A DNA stretch of 64,000 bases from HGM04593 sp045589695 (GTDB lineage: Bacteria > Bacteroidota > Bacteroidia > Bacteroidales > Bacteroidaceae). The translations under genes were made by a program, and so were the position numbers. The DNA lies in assembly GCA_045589695.1 (NCBI GenBank), contig JAZNPP010000053.1, positions 25,387 through 89,386 of the forward strand, given 5' to 3'. Under the pieces are notes generated by a model. It searched no databases, was not told where the DNA came from, and saw only the letters and a list, made by a program, of their open reading frames with translations. Positions within the stretch are counted from its first letter, which is position 1. Each line of letters begins with the position of its first letter. Positions 21,540 to 30,804 of the stretch are shown piece by piece.

Positions 21540-23411
21540 TTACTTTCTTGCCAGGACTAACAATACGTTTATATCGCTCGGCGATACGCCCGGAATACGG
21601 CTTGCCTGCGCGAGCGATTCAGGGTTGATAGCCGTCAGTTTCTGTCTTGCCTCAGTCGAAAGCGACTCTATATTGTTGTAGTCGAAGCGGCCTTTTATTC
21701 TTATGTTCTCAAGCCTTACCATTCTTTCGGCAAGTTCTCTTTCTCGTTGTATGTAGCCTCTGTACTTGATTTCAATTTCAGTGGCTTCAACAATCTCTTC
21801 CTTGTCGTCGCCTAATTTCTCAAGCTCTTTTTTCAGGGCGTTTATGTATCGGGAAATATTCTCTATCGTTATTTGCGGCCGTTCGATTATAGACGAAAGT
21901 TTGCAACCTCTCACGAGCGGGGTGGTGCCAAGCTCTTCGAGTCCTTTGTTTATAAGGTCGGCTTTGACCGAGAAGTTATTTATCCACTCTGTCAGCGTCT
22001 CGATTTTATCTCTCTTCTCGCATAGTCTCTTGTAGCGTTCTTCTGTCGCCAATCCAATATTGTACGACTTTTCGGTGAGTCTCATGTCGGCGTTGTCGGA
22101 ACGCAGCAGTATCCTGTATTCTGCTCTCGACGTGAACATTCTGTACGGCTCGTCCACGCCTTTGGTTACAAGGTCATCAATAAGAACGCCGATATATGCT
22201 TCGTCCCGTCTCAACACGAAACTGTCCTTGCCGTCAATCTTAAGAGCGGCGTTTATGCCGGCGACGATACCTTGACCGGCAGCCTCTTCGTACCCGGTCG
22301 TGCCGTTTACCTGTCCTGCGAAGAACAGGTTTTCTATAACCTTCGATTCAAGAGTGTGCTTCAGTTGGGTAGGGTCGAAGTAGTCGTACTCGATGGCGTA
22401 TCCGGGGCGGTAGGCCACGGCATTCTCAAGCGCAGGAATCTTGCGAAGAGCTGTCAGCTGCGCCTCCATAGGCAATGACGAAGAGAAGCCGTTCACATAA
22501 ACCTCTTGCGTTGTCTCACCCTCTGGCTCAAGGAACAGCAGATGGCGGTCACGTTCGGCAAACGTCACTATCTTTGTCTCTATGCTCGGGCAGTAGCGGG
22601 GTCCGATGCTCTGTATCTGTCCGTTGTATAGCGGGGAATCGTCAAGGCTGTTCCGGAGTATCTCATGAACATCGGGGTTAGTATAGCACCCCCAGCAAGG
22701 AAGCTGCTTTAGCTCACGCTTGACGTTTGTGTATGAAAAACAGTGAAAATTATTATCACCTTCTTGAATATCAACGAGTTGCATGTTTATGGAACGCTTG
22801 TCAAGGCGCACCGGCGTGCCGGTCTTCATGCGTCCGGCTGTTATGCCGTGCTTCGTTATTGATTCGGTCAATCCTTTGGCTGCCGGCTCGGCTGTACGGC
22901 CGCCCTCAATCTTTACTTTGCCTATGTGTATTAGCCCGTTAAGGAACGTTCCTGCCGTTACTATTATGCAGTTGGCTTTGAAAGTGGCGTTCATCTGCGT
23001 CTTGACCGCTACGGCCTTGCCGTTTTCCACGACAAGTTCAGTGACAATGTCTTGCCAGATATTCAGGTTTTCAGTGTTTTCAAGTACCTCTCTCCAATAT
23101 TGGCTGAACTTCATTCTGTCGCACTGGGCGCGCGGACTCCACATTGCAGGGCCTTTCGAGCGGTTGAGCATGCGGAACTGTATCGAGGCTTTGTCGGTTA
23201 TTATGCCTGTGTAACCGCCAAGAGCGTCAATCTCGCGCACGATCTGCCCTTTGGCAATGCCGCCTATGGCCGGGTTGCAGCTCATCTGCGCAATCTTGTT
23301 CATGTCTATTGTTATAAGACACGTACGCTTGCCCATGTTCGCGGCCGCAGCCGCAGCCTCGCACCCTGCGTGGCCTGCTCCTATAACCAATATGTCGTAT
23401 TCAAATACCAC
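21540..23411 (-). CDS. mnmG: tRNA U34 carboxymethylaminomethyl synthase subunit MnmG (GidA)
   Basis: A 623-residue FAD protein. The N-terminal dinucleotide-binding motif is DILVIGAGHAGCEAAAAAA; SCNPAIGGIAKGQIVREIDA and RPGYAIEYDYFDPTQL are family signatures. With MnmE it modifies the wobble uridine of several tRNAs. It heads the minus-strand run to deoC and carries a parS site at its 3' end. Confidence 0.98.
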   Translation of the reverse strand: MVFEYDILVIGAGHAGCEAAAAAANMGKRTCLITIDMNKIAQMSCNPAIGGIAKGQIVREIDALGGYTGIITDKASIQFRMLNRSKGPAMWSPRAQCDRMKFSQYWREVLENTENLNIWQDIVTELVVENGKAVAVKTQMNATFKANCIIVTAGTFLNGLIHIGKVKIEGGRTAEPAAKGLTESITKHGITAGRMKTGTPVRLDKRSINMQLVDIQEGDNNFHCFSYTNVKRELKQLPCWGCYTNPDVHEILRNSLDDSPLYNGQIQSIGPRYCPSIETKIVTFAERDRHLLFLEPEGETTQEVYVNGFSSSLPMEAQLTALRKIPALENAVAYRPGYAIEYDYFDPTQLKHTLESKVIENLFFAGQVNGTTGYEEAAGQGIVAGINAALKIDGKDSFVLRRDEAYIGVLIDDLVTKGVDEPYRMFTSRAEYRILLRSDNADMRLTEKSYNIGLATEERYKRLCEKRDKIETLTEWINNFSVKADLINKGLEELGTTPLVRGCKLSSIIERPQITIENISRYINALKKELEKLGDDKEEIVEATEIEIKYRGYIQRERELAERMVRLENIRIKGRFDYNNIESLSTEARQKLTAINPESLAQASRIPGVSPSDINVLLVLARK

Positions 23412-23439
23412 TTTTTGCCTTTAATTTATAAACATCATA

Positions 23440-23447
23440 CAAAAATA
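23440..23447 (-). promoter_or_regulatory. Probable -7 box of mnmG promoter
   Basis: On the minus strand TATTTTTG matches TAnnTTTG, 29 bp before the mnmG ATG. A clear TTTG is not found 20 bp further upstream (CTTG instead), so confidence is moderate. Confidence 0.5.
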
Positions 23448-23484
23448 ATACAACTTGTTTGCAATTACAAGAGCTGCATTTATA

Positions 23485-23521
23485 AAAAGAGGCTGTATTT
23501 CGCAAGAATACAGCCTCTTTT
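23485..23521 (-). terminator. Terminator of the sugar symporter gene
   Basis: A 15-bp perfect stem (AAAAGAGGCTGTATT / AATACAGCCTCTTTT) with T runs on both strands. It separates the symporter gene from the mnmG promoter. Confidence 0.9.
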
Positions 23522-23535
23522 AAATGTATATGTTC

Positions 23536-24924
23536 TTACTTTCTGAGCAATTTCAAATTGTCGTTTATCTCTTTCATACGTTTTGCGGTAAGAGGATACA
23601 TGAATATGAACAGTGCGGAAACCGCTGCCGCAATGGCAGGAATCCAGCTCATCAGCAGCCTTACTCCCTCAACCGCCTCGGCTGTCTGTACGGCTCCGTC
23701 GGCAGTGTTGAAATTGAATGCCGCAAGTATCCACATTACGGCCGATGCTCCGAATGCGCCGCCGAATTTCTGTGCCATTGACGAAGAAGAGAATATAAGT
23801 CCTGTCGAAGCGGTCTTGAACTTCAGCTCGGCAAAATCGGAAATATCGGCATACATGCTCCATACGAGCGGCGAAACGATACCGGTCAGAATACATACAA
23901 GAATCTGCAGTGCAAGCAATATCCAGTATGCGGCGGAACCATCTGTCGGCACGTAGTAGAATGCGATGCACAATGCAATGAGCGCGAATAGCGAGTAAAG
24001 GAACGTGCTCTTCTTTCCGATAGCGAATGTTATCGGTGTCGCCAAAGCTACGCCAACCATGTTCGCTACCTCTCCTATCGCAAGGAATATTCCGGCATAG
24101 AATAAGAATTCAATCGAGAAGAATGAAAGTGTAGCTCCTTCGGCAATCTGTGTAGTAAAGAAGAACGGTATAGCCGCATAACGTATCGCATTGAAGAAGT
24201 TGAAGAAAAGTACGCCGCCCAGCAGTATCCACCATGGTCCGTTTCTGAACAGCGAGCGAAGGTCGGCGAGAACGCTTGTGCTTTTCGGTATAGTCTTCAC
24301 TCTCTCTCGTGTCATGGCGAATGTGAGTACGAAAAGAAGCACGCATACCACGCCTACGACAATCATAGCGTTCTGCCATGCCTTAGGGTCGTGTGTCAGC
24401 TCTCCGCTTGTTCCTGCGAAGAGGTTGCACAGCGGCTCCCAAACGGCAAGCACAATGAACGAGCCTGCGTATGCGAAGAACATTCTGTAAGACGAAAAAA
24501 CCGTCTTTTCATCGCTGTCTTCCGTCATAACGCCGAGCATTGAACCGTAGGGAACGTTAATGGCTGTGTATACAGTCATCATAAGTATGTATGTGATGAA
24601 AGCCCATACCGTATTGCCGGTTTCTCCGAAGTCCGGTTTTGTGAAGAGCATAATGCCCGCGACGGCAAAAGGAACTGATATCCATAGCAGGTAAGGACGG
24701 TATTTGCCCCACTTCGTGCTTGTCCTGTCTGCAATAATTCCCATCATAGGGTCCGAAACGGCGTCCCAGATTCTCGTTACGAGCATCAGGACGGCTGTTG
24801 TGCCAAGGTCGAGTTTGAATACCATCGCATAGAATATTGGCAGGTATGCGCTGAATATCTTCCAGAACATAGATGAGGACATGTCGCCAAAGCCATATCC
24901 GATTTTCTCTTTAAGTGTAGCCAT
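23536..24924 (-). CDS. GPH-family sugar:cation symporter
   Basis: A 462-residue MFS-fold transporter with twelve hydrophobic segments. MelB/GPH-family features are GYGFGDMSSSMFWK at the start, RIWDAVSDPMMGIIADRT after helix 2, and NVPYGSMLGVMTEDSDEK after helix 4. It would import a glycoside, pentoside or hexuronide with a cation through the inner membrane. The substrate is not evident, and no glycosidase gene lies beside it. Single-gene unit with its own terminator. Confidence 0.9.
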   Translation of the reverse strand: MATLKEKIGYGFGDMSSSMFWKIFSAYLPIFYAMVFKLDLGTTAVLMLVTRIWDAVSDPMMGIIADRTSTKWGKYRPYLLWISVPFAVAGIMLFTKPDFGETGNTVWAFITYILMMTVYTAINVPYGSMLGVMTEDSDEKTVFSSYRMFFAYAGSFIVLAVWEPLCNLFAGTSGELTHDPKAWQNAMIVVGVVCVLLFVLTFAMTRERVKTIPKSTSVLADLRSLFRNGPWWILLGGVLFFNFFNAIRYAAIPFFFTTQIAEGATLSFFSIEFLFYAGIFLAIGEVANMVGVALATPITFAIGKKSTFLYSLFALIALCIAFYYVPTDGSAAYWILLALQILVCILTGIVSPLVWSMYADISDFAELKFKTASTGLIFSSSSMAQKFGGAFGASAVMWILAAFNFNTADGAVQTAEAVEGVRLLMSWIPAIAAAVSALFIFMYPLTAKRMKEINDNLKLLRK

Positions 24925-25230
24925 TATGTTTTATTTTCTAATTTTCGGCAAATGTAACAAAAGTGTGCGGTAATGCCAATCGGGAACGGTTTTTTTTCGT
25001 CAAACGGTTTTTTATCCGGCATGCAGCAACCATTGCAGTGATAATTGTTTTTACTATTTAGCCGTCAAGCCGCCGAACAGGGTTTTGGCCGCTTTGCCGT
25101 AAAAAATCAAAAAAAAGAGCCCTTTTAGTGTTTTTAATAAAAAAAAGTTTATTTTTGTCTTTTGTATTGTGGCAAGTTGTCTTTAAAAACAGAACTATTT
25201 ATTTATTATATAATTTAATATCAATTCATT
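24925..25230. other. Intergenic region with frd promoter
   Basis: About 300 bp between divergent genes. A -7-like TATTTTTG lies at 25150-25157 on the plus strand, about 75 bp before the frdC ATG; the -33 element is poor (TTTTAG). AT-rich leader afterwards. No gene seen. Confidence 0.5.
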
Positions 25231-25971
25231 ATGTGGTTATTTAATTCTTCTGTGGGAAAGAAGGTCATCATGAGCGTTTCGGGTTTAGGCCTCGTTCTCT
25301 TCCTCCTTTTCCACATGTCAATGAACTTGGTCGCTATCTTCAGCACCGAAGGTTACAACATGATTTGTGAGTTTTTGGGAGCCAACTGGTATGCGTTGGT
25401 AGGAACGGCGGGTCTTGCCGCTCTGGTTCTTGTGCATCTTGTTTACGCTTTCATCCTTACAGTGCAGAACAGAAAGGCACGCGGCTCACAGCGCTACGCT
25501 GTAGTCGAGAAGCCTAAGAGCGTCGAGTGGGCTTCTCAGAACATGCTCGCTCTCGGTATCGTGGTAATTCTCGGCTTGGGCTTGCACCTGTTCAATTTCT
25601 GGGCGAAGATGCAGCTTCCCGAAGTTCTGCACATGATGGGCATGCATGTAGAGCCCGCCGTTATGGAAAATGTGGCGAACGGCTCAGGCTACATCGCAAG
25701 CACTTTCAGCTGTCCCGTTTATGCGATTCTTTACATTGTATGGCTGGTTGCTTTGTGGTTCCACCTTACACACGGCTTCTGGAGCGCTATCCAGACACTG
25801 GGTACAAACAACAAGGTTTGGTTCAACCGTGTAAAGGTATTCGGTAACGTTTTCGTTACTCTGATTATCCTCGGCTTCATGGCTGTAGTCGTTGCCGGTT
25901 ACTTCGGTATTGGCGCTCTTGGCCAAATAGAAATTGCCGTTCCGGCTGCCAGCTGCGCTCCTTGCTGCTAA
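25231..25971 (+). CDS. frdC: Fumarate reductase/succinate dehydrogenase cytochrome b subunit
   Basis: A 246-residue B-type membrane anchor with five hydrophobic helices and conserved His residues for two hemes (LFLLFHMSMNL, VLVHLVYAF, GLGLHLFNFW, WFHLTHGFW). It passes electrons between menaquinone and the flavoprotein/iron-sulfur dimer. In anaerobic Bacteroidales the complex mainly reduces fumarate, but either direction is possible. First gene of the frdCAB operon. It ends in an odd CAPCC. Confidence 0.94.
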   Translation: MWLFNSSVGKKVIMSVSGLGLVLFLLFHMSMNLVAIFSTEGYNMICEFLGANWYALVGTAGLAALVLVHLVYAFILTVQNRKARGSQRYAVVEKPKSVEWASQNMLALGIVVILGLGLHLFNFWAKMQLPEVLHMMGMHVEPAVMENVANGSGYIASTFSCPVYAILYIVWLVALWFHLTHGFWSAIQTLGTNNKVWFNRVKVFGNVFVTLIILGFMAVVVAGYFGIGALGQIEIAVPAASCAPCC

Positions 25972-26005
25972 TAACAATTGGTGTAAAATCTAAAACATAT
26001 ATATT

Positions 26006-27964
26006 ATGGCTAAAATAAGTTCAGTAAAAGTGGATTCCAAAATTCCCGAAGGCCCGTTGGCCGAAAAATGGACTAACTACAAGGCACACCAAAAATTGGT
26101 GAACCCTGCTAACAAACGTAAGCTCGACATCATCGTTGTAGGTACCGGTCTTGCCGGCGCTTCAGCAGCGGCTTCACTCGGCGCAATGGGTTTCAACGTG
26201 CTTAACTTCTGTATTCAGGATTCACCCCGCCGCGCTCACTCAATTGCGGCTCAGGGCGGTATCAATGCCGCTAAGAACTATCAGAACGACGGTGACTCTG
26301 TTTATCGTCTTTTCTACGATACAATCAAGGGTGGTGACTATCGTGCCCGTGAGGCTAACGTTCACCGTTTGGCTGAGGTTTCAGGCGCAATCATCGACCA
26401 GTGCGTGGCTCAGTGCGTTCCTTTCGCCCGCGAGTACGGCGGTCTTTTGGCCAACCGTTCATTCGGCGGTGCTCAGGTATCACGTACATTCTACGCTCGC
26501 GGCCAGACCGGTCAGCAGCTTCTTCTTGGCGCGTACTCAGCGCTCAACTATCAGGTAAACCAGGGCACAGTCAAGCTCTTCACGCGTTACGAGATGCTCG
26601 ACGTTGTCATCATCGACGGCCGTGCCCGCGGTATCATCGCGCGTAACCTCGTTACAGGTAAAGTAGAGCGTTTCGCCGCTCACGCAGTAGTAATCGGTAC
26701 CGGCGGTTACGGCAACGCGTACTTCCTTTCAACGAACGCTATGGGAAGCAACGGTTCAGCCGCTCTCCAATGTTACCGCAAGGGCGCTTGGTTCGCTAAC
26801 CCATGTTATGCTCAGATTCACCCCACATGTATCCCTGTTCACGGCGACAAGCAGTCTAAGCTTACTCTTATGTCAGAGTCTCTCCGTAACGACGGCCGCA
26901 TTTGGGTGCCTAAGAAACTCGAGGACGCAAAAGCTCTTCAGGCAGGAACTAAGCATCCTAACGATATTCCTGACGAGGACCGTGACTTCTATCTGGAGCG
27001 CCGTTATCCGGCATTCGGTAACCTTGTTCCTCGCGACGTTGCCTCTCGTGCCGCTAAAGAGCGTTGCGACAAGGGCTACGGCGTGAACAACACAGGCCTT
27101 GCGGTGTTCCTTGACTTCAAGTACGCTATCCAGCGTCTTGGCGAGGATGTAGTACGTCAGCGTTACGGTAACCTTTTCGACATGTACGAGGAGATAGCCG
27201 ACACCAACCCTTACAAGGAGCCTATGATGATATTCCCCGCTATCCACTACACAATGGGCGGTATCTGGGTAGACTACGAGTTGCAGACATCTATTCCGGG
27301 TTTGTTCGCTATCGGTGAGGCGAACTTCAGCGATCATGGCGCAAACCGTCTTGGTGCTTCTGCTCTTATGCAGGGTCTTGCCGACGGTTACTTTGTTCTT
27401 CCTTATACAATACAGAACTATCTTGCTGACCAGATTCAGGTACCTCGCTTCAGCACCGACGCTCCAGAGTTCGTAGAGGCCGAAAAGGCAGTAAACGACA
27501 AGATCGCCAAACTTATGGCTATCAAGGGTACTCGCAGCGTTGATTCAATCCATAAGGAACTTGGTCTTGTTATGTGGGACAATGTAGGTATGGCACGTAC
27601 TAAGGAGTCGCTTGAAAAGGCTCTTAAGGAGATTGACCGTGTAGAGAAAATCTTCTGGAGCGACCTTCGCATTCCGGGCGAGGCCGACACGCTCAACATT
27701 GAGCTTGAGAAGGCTCTCCGTCTGCTCGACTTCATCGAAATAGGCCGTCTTATGGCTTACGACGCATTGAACCGTGAGGAGTCTTGCGGCGGTCACTTCC
27801 GTGAAGAGCATCAGACCGAAGAGGGCGAGGCTAAGCGTGACGACGAGAACTTCTCTTATGTCGCTTGCTGGAAGTACACCGGCCAGGGCCAGGAACCCGA
27901 ACTTCTCAAAGAGGACCTTAACTATCAGTACATCAAGGTACAACAACGTAACTACAAGAACTAA
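26006..27964 (+). CDS. frdA: Fumarate reductase/succinate dehydrogenase flavoprotein subunit
   Basis: A 652-residue flavoprotein. It has the FAD-binding motif VVGTGLAGASAAASLGAMG, the flavin-linking His segment RRAHSIAAQGGINAAKN, and active-site blocks including IHPTCIP, HYTMGGIWVDYELQT and GEANFSDHGANRLGAS. It catalyses fumarate/succinate interconversion at the cytoplasmic face. Strong codon bias suggests high expression. Lies between the membrane anchor and iron-sulfur genes. Confidence 0.97.
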   Translation: MAKISSVKVDSKIPEGPLAEKWTNYKAHQKLVNPANKRKLDIIVVGTGLAGASAAASLGAMGFNVLNFCIQDSPRRAHSIAAQGGINAAKNYQNDGDSVYRLFYDTIKGGDYRAREANVHRLAEVSGAIIDQCVAQCVPFAREYGGLLANRSFGGAQVSRTFYARGQTGQQLLLGAYSALNYQVNQGTVKLFTRYEMLDVVIIDGRARGIIARNLVTGKVERFAAHAVVIGTGGYGNAYFLSTNAMGSNGSAALQCYRKGAWFANPCYAQIHPTCIPVHGDKQSKLTLMSESLRNDGRIWVPKKLEDAKALQAGTKHPNDIPDEDRDFYLERRYPAFGNLVPRDVASRAAKERCDKGYGVNNTGLAVFLDFKYAIQRLGEDVVRQRYGNLFDMYEEIADTNPYKEPMMIFPAIHYTMGGIWVDYELQTSIPGLFAIGEANFSDHGANRLGASALMQGLADGYFVLPYTIQNYLADQIQVPRFSTDAPEFVEAEKAVNDKIAKLMAIKGTRSVDSIHKELGLVMWDNVGMARTKESLEKALKEIDRVEKIFWSDLRIPGEADTLNIELEKALRLLDFIEIGRLMAYDALNREESCGGHFREEHQTEEGEAKRDDENFSYVACWKYTGQGQEPELLKEDLNYQYIKVQQRNYKN

Positions 27965-27979
27965 TTAAATTTGTAAGCA

Positions 27980-28735
27980 ATGGATAAAAATATAAGTTTT
28001 ACATTGAAAGTATGGCGTCAGAGAGGTCCTAAGGCTAAAGGTGCATTCGAGACCTATCAGATGAAGGATATTCCGGGCGATACCTCATTCCTTGAGATGC
28101 TCGACATACTTAATGAACAGCTGGTGAACGAAAACAAAGAGCCAATAGTGTTCGACCACGACTGCCGCGAAGGTATCTGCGGTATGTGTTCACTTTACGT
28201 GAACGGTCACCCGCACGGCCCTGCAACTGGCGCTACGACATGTCAGTTGTATATGCGTCGTTTCAAGGACGGCGATGTAATTACAGTAGAGCCCTGGCGT
28301 TCAGCAGGTTTCCCTGTAATCCGTGACCTTATGGTAGACCGTACAGCGTTCGACAAGATACAGCAGGCTGGCGGTTATGTATCAATCAACACCGGCGGTA
28401 TCCCCGACGCTAACGCAATACCTATCGGCAAGGACATTGCCGAAGAGGCTATGGACGCTGCTGCCTGCATCGGTTGCGGCGCTTGCGTTGCGGCTTGCAA
28501 GAACGGCTCAGCGATGTTGTTCGTTTCGGCTAAGGTAAGCCAGTTCGCTCTGTTGCCTCAGGGTAAGGTCGAGGCCGCAAAGCGTGTAAAGGCTATGGTT
28601 GCCAAGATGGACGAGCTCGGCTTCGGTAACTGTACCAACACTCGCGCGTGCGAGGCTGAGTGTCCTAAGTGCGTTTCAATCAGCAACATCGCCCGCTTGA
28701 ACCGTGAGTTCATCAAGGCTAAGATGAAAGACTGA
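27980..28735 (+). CDS. frdB: Fumarate reductase/succinate dehydrogenase iron-sulfur subunit
   Basis: A 251-residue iron-sulfur protein. The N-terminal [2Fe-2S] ferredoxin domain has CREGICGMCSLYVNG and a later Cys. The C-terminal domain has CIGCGACVAAC and CEAECPKC for the [4Fe-4S] and [3Fe-4S] centres. It wires FrdA to the heme anchor FrdC. Last gene of the operon; a strong hairpin follows. Confidence 0.97.
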   Translation: MDKNISFTLKVWRQRGPKAKGAFETYQMKDIPGDTSFLEMLDILNEQLVNENKEPIVFDHDCREGICGMCSLYVNGHPHGPATGATTCQLYMRRFKDGDVITVEPWRSAGFPVIRDLMVDRTAFDKIQQAGGYVSINTGGIPDANAIPIGKDIAEEAMDAAACIGCGACVAACKNGSAMLFVSAKVSQFALLPQGKVEAAKRVKAMVAKMDELGFGNCTNTRACEAECPKCVSISNIARLNREFIKAKMKD

Positions 28736-28744
28736 TAAATAAAT

Positions 28745-28778
28745 TTTCTGTTGGAGCCGTTACCGGCTCCAACAGAAA
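28745..28778 (+). terminator. Hairpin after frdB
   Basis: A 15-bp perfect stem (TTTCTGTTGGAGCCG / CGGCTCCAACAGAAA) with a TTAC loop, 9 bp after the frdB stop. No T run follows on the plus strand, so it may protect the mRNA end rather than terminate transcription. Confidence 0.7.
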
Positions 28779-28985
<207 letters not shown>

Positions 28986-29024
28986 AGTCCAAGCGTAAAA
29001 TATACGCTTGGACTCTTTTGTTTT
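28986..29024 (+). terminator. Rho-independent terminator
   Basis: A 12-bp stem (AGTCCAAGCGTA / TACGCTTGGACT) with a 5-nt loop, followed by CTTTTGTTTT. It ends transcription coming from the frd side or the microsatellite region before the lipoprotein gene. Confidence 0.85.
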
Positions 29025-29067
29025 CCCCCTTTTGAGCAAATTAAAGTATTAAATAAATCTTGAATCT

Positions 29068-29520
29068 ATGAAAAAGTTATCATTTCTTCTCGTTGTAATG
29101 GCTTTGGTGAGCAGTTGTACTTCATTCACAAAGTTTACAAAGACGGCGACTCATACTAAAATAGGTGTAGTTACCCCGATGACAGCATTAATGGCCGACT
29201 TGGAGGTCTCTCCCGAAAAGATTTCGCACTTTTACGTTCCTGCCAGAACAGTCAAGAACGGAGGCTTCGACAATATAGTGAATTGCGCTGTTCAAGAGGC
29301 TCTGGAAGAGAACGGCAATGCCGATGTTCTTGTGGCCCTTGAAAAACAGGTCAAATACAACAAGGACGGTGAAGTAGAATCTATTGTCGTTACCGGTTAC
29401 CCCGCGAAATATGTCAATTTCCGCAGCCCGGGCGACGATTATATCCGTGAAATATCTAAAACTCAACCGAGTGAAGCCCCGGCAAAGAAAGGCTCGTTGT
29501 TTGGCGGTCTTAAGTTCTGA
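29068..29520 (+). CDS. Small exported lipoprotein
   Basis: A 150-residue protein with a signal peptide ending in a lipobox (MALVSSC). The mature part has KIGVVTPMTALMADLEVSPE, VNCAVQEALEENGNADVLVA and a conserved-looking FRSPGDDYIREI. It probably sits in the outer or inner membrane as a lipoprotein. It resembles small uncharacterised Bacteroidales lipoproteins; no function known. Five bp before the next gene, so probably co-transcribed. Confidence 0.8.
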   Translation: MKKLSFLLVVMALVSSCTSFTKFTKTATHTKIGVVTPMTALMADLEVSPEKISHFYVPARTVKNGGFDNIVNCAVQEALEENGNADVLVALEKQVKYNKDGEVESIVVTGYPAKYVNFRSPGDDYIREISKTQPSEAPAKKGSLFGGLKF

Positions 29521-29525
29521 TAAAA

Positions 29526-30791
29526 ATGAAAAGAGTCGCATTTTTAATGTTATGCATCATGCTTTCCATTGCCGGCATGGCGCAGAATGTCCGCATAGTT
29601 AAGGGCCTCGTCATCGACGAAGATGATTTGCCGGTTGCGGGAGTTCTTATAGAGGCGGTAGGTTCTGACAAATCCACCATGTCCGAAGCTGATGGACAGT
29701 TCAAACTGGAGGTTACTCCGTTTACCAAGTTCATTATGGCCTCTATGGAGGGTTATATGGCTGTCAAAGTTGAGCTTGACGGTTCGTATGTGTCGGTAAG
29801 GCTAAGGATTGACAAAGGTTACTTGAAGGCAAAGGCCAAAGCCGAAGAGGAAGCGAGGCTTGCTGCCGAACGAGAGGCCGAGGAGATAGCCCGTGCCGAA
29901 GAAGAGGCGAGGCATATTGCCGAGCGGGAGGCCGAAGAGCGGGCTAAGGCCGAAGAAGAGGCAAGGAAAGCCGCAGAAAGGGAGAGGAATAAGGCTGCTG
30001 AGGCTGCCAGGCTCGCTGCGGAGAAAGAGGAAAAAGCAAGAATAAAAGCTGCTGAGGCTGAAAGGCTTGCTGCGGAAAAGGCGGAAAAGGCAAGAGTAAA
30101 GGCTGCAGAGGCTGAAAGGCTCGCTGCGGAAAAGGCGGAAAAGGCAAGAGTAAAGGCTGCAGAGATTAAAAGACGTGCTGCCGAACGAGAGATGAGAGTC
30201 CAAGCCAAAGCCGAAAGGGCAGAGGAATTGCGTGCGATATACTCAGAGCATCAGAGCGGCTACGGCTCAATTGTGGATTTGGTATTTACGGGCGGCTTTC
30301 AATCAGCTCCTGATTATAGTGCAGGCGTAAATTATATAGGCGGTTATCGTTTTAACAACAACTTCTTCCTTGGTGCCGGCGTTGGCGTGAGAATTCCTTT
30401 TGACTTCAAATATAATGCGACTCTTCTTCCTGTTTCTGGTGAATTGTTGCCGAGCAAGGGATTGTGCGTGCCTCTTTTTGCCCATGTAAGAGCAAATTTT
30501 CTGAATCGCCGTTGCTCTCCGTTCTTTGCCTTGTCTGCAGGTGTACGTTTTTCGACTCCTCAGACATTGCAGCTGGAGCTATTAGAGACAGAATATGACA
30601 ATAGTACAGCGGCTTTCGTAAATCCGCAAATAGGAGTCGATTTCCGTACCACAACGGGTACAAGTGTCTATTTTAGTGTAGGTTATAGTGGGTACACAAA
30701 TGCAAAATGTGTTGAGAGTACCGGATATAATGCTGTATTAAAACAAACAATATGCAGTGAATTCGATATTCATCTTGGAGTAACCTTTTAA
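29526..30791 (+). CDS. Exported protein: carboxypeptidase-like domain, coiled coil, beta-barrel
   Basis: A 421-residue protein in four parts. It has a signal peptide (MKRVAFLMLCIMLSIAGMAQ) and a carboxypeptidase-regulatory-like beta-sandwich (about 22-98: VKGLVIDEDDLPVAGVLIEA). A long Ala/Glu/Lys/Arg coiled coil follows (about 98-235, repeated AERLAAEKAEKARVKA units, TolA-like). The C-terminal part looks like an outer-membrane beta-barrel (YGSIVDLVFTGGFQSAP, GGYRFNNNFFLGAGVGVRIP, ending FDIHLGVTF). The coiled coil may span the periplasm. Function is not known. Confidence 0.75.
   Translation: MKRVAFLMLCIMLSIAGMAQNVRIVKGLVIDEDDLPVAGVLIEAVGSDKSTMSEADGQFKLEVTPFTKFIMASMEGYMAVKVELDGSYVSVRLRIDKGYLKAKAKAEEEARLAAEREAEEIARAEEEARHIAEREAEERAKAEEEARKAAERERNKAAEAARLAAEKEEKARIKAAEAERLAAEKAEKARVKAAEAERLAAEKAEKARVKAAEIKRRAAEREMRVQAKAERAEELRAIYSEHQSGYGSIVDLVFTGGFQSAPDYSAGVNYIGGYRFNNNFFLGAGVGVRIPFDFKYNATLLPVSGELLPSKGLCVPLFAHVRANFLNRRCSPFFALSAGVRFSTPQTLQLELLETEYDNSTAAFVNPQIGVDFRTTTGTSVYFSVGYSGYTNAKCVESTGYNAVLKQTICSEFDIHLGVTF
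30032..30170 (+). repeat. 54-bp tandem repeat in the coiled-coil gene
   Basis: Two nearly identical 54-bp units and part of a third, coding the AAEAERLAAEKAEKARVK block. Expect length variation between strains. Confidence 0.7.
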
Positions 30792-30804
30792 TGAGACATA
30801 AACA

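Noticed and set aside
29802..30208. Ser/Ala/Leu/Phe-rich frames antisense to the coiled-coil gene
   Set aside because: They are mirror images of the Glu/Lys/Ala repeat codons.
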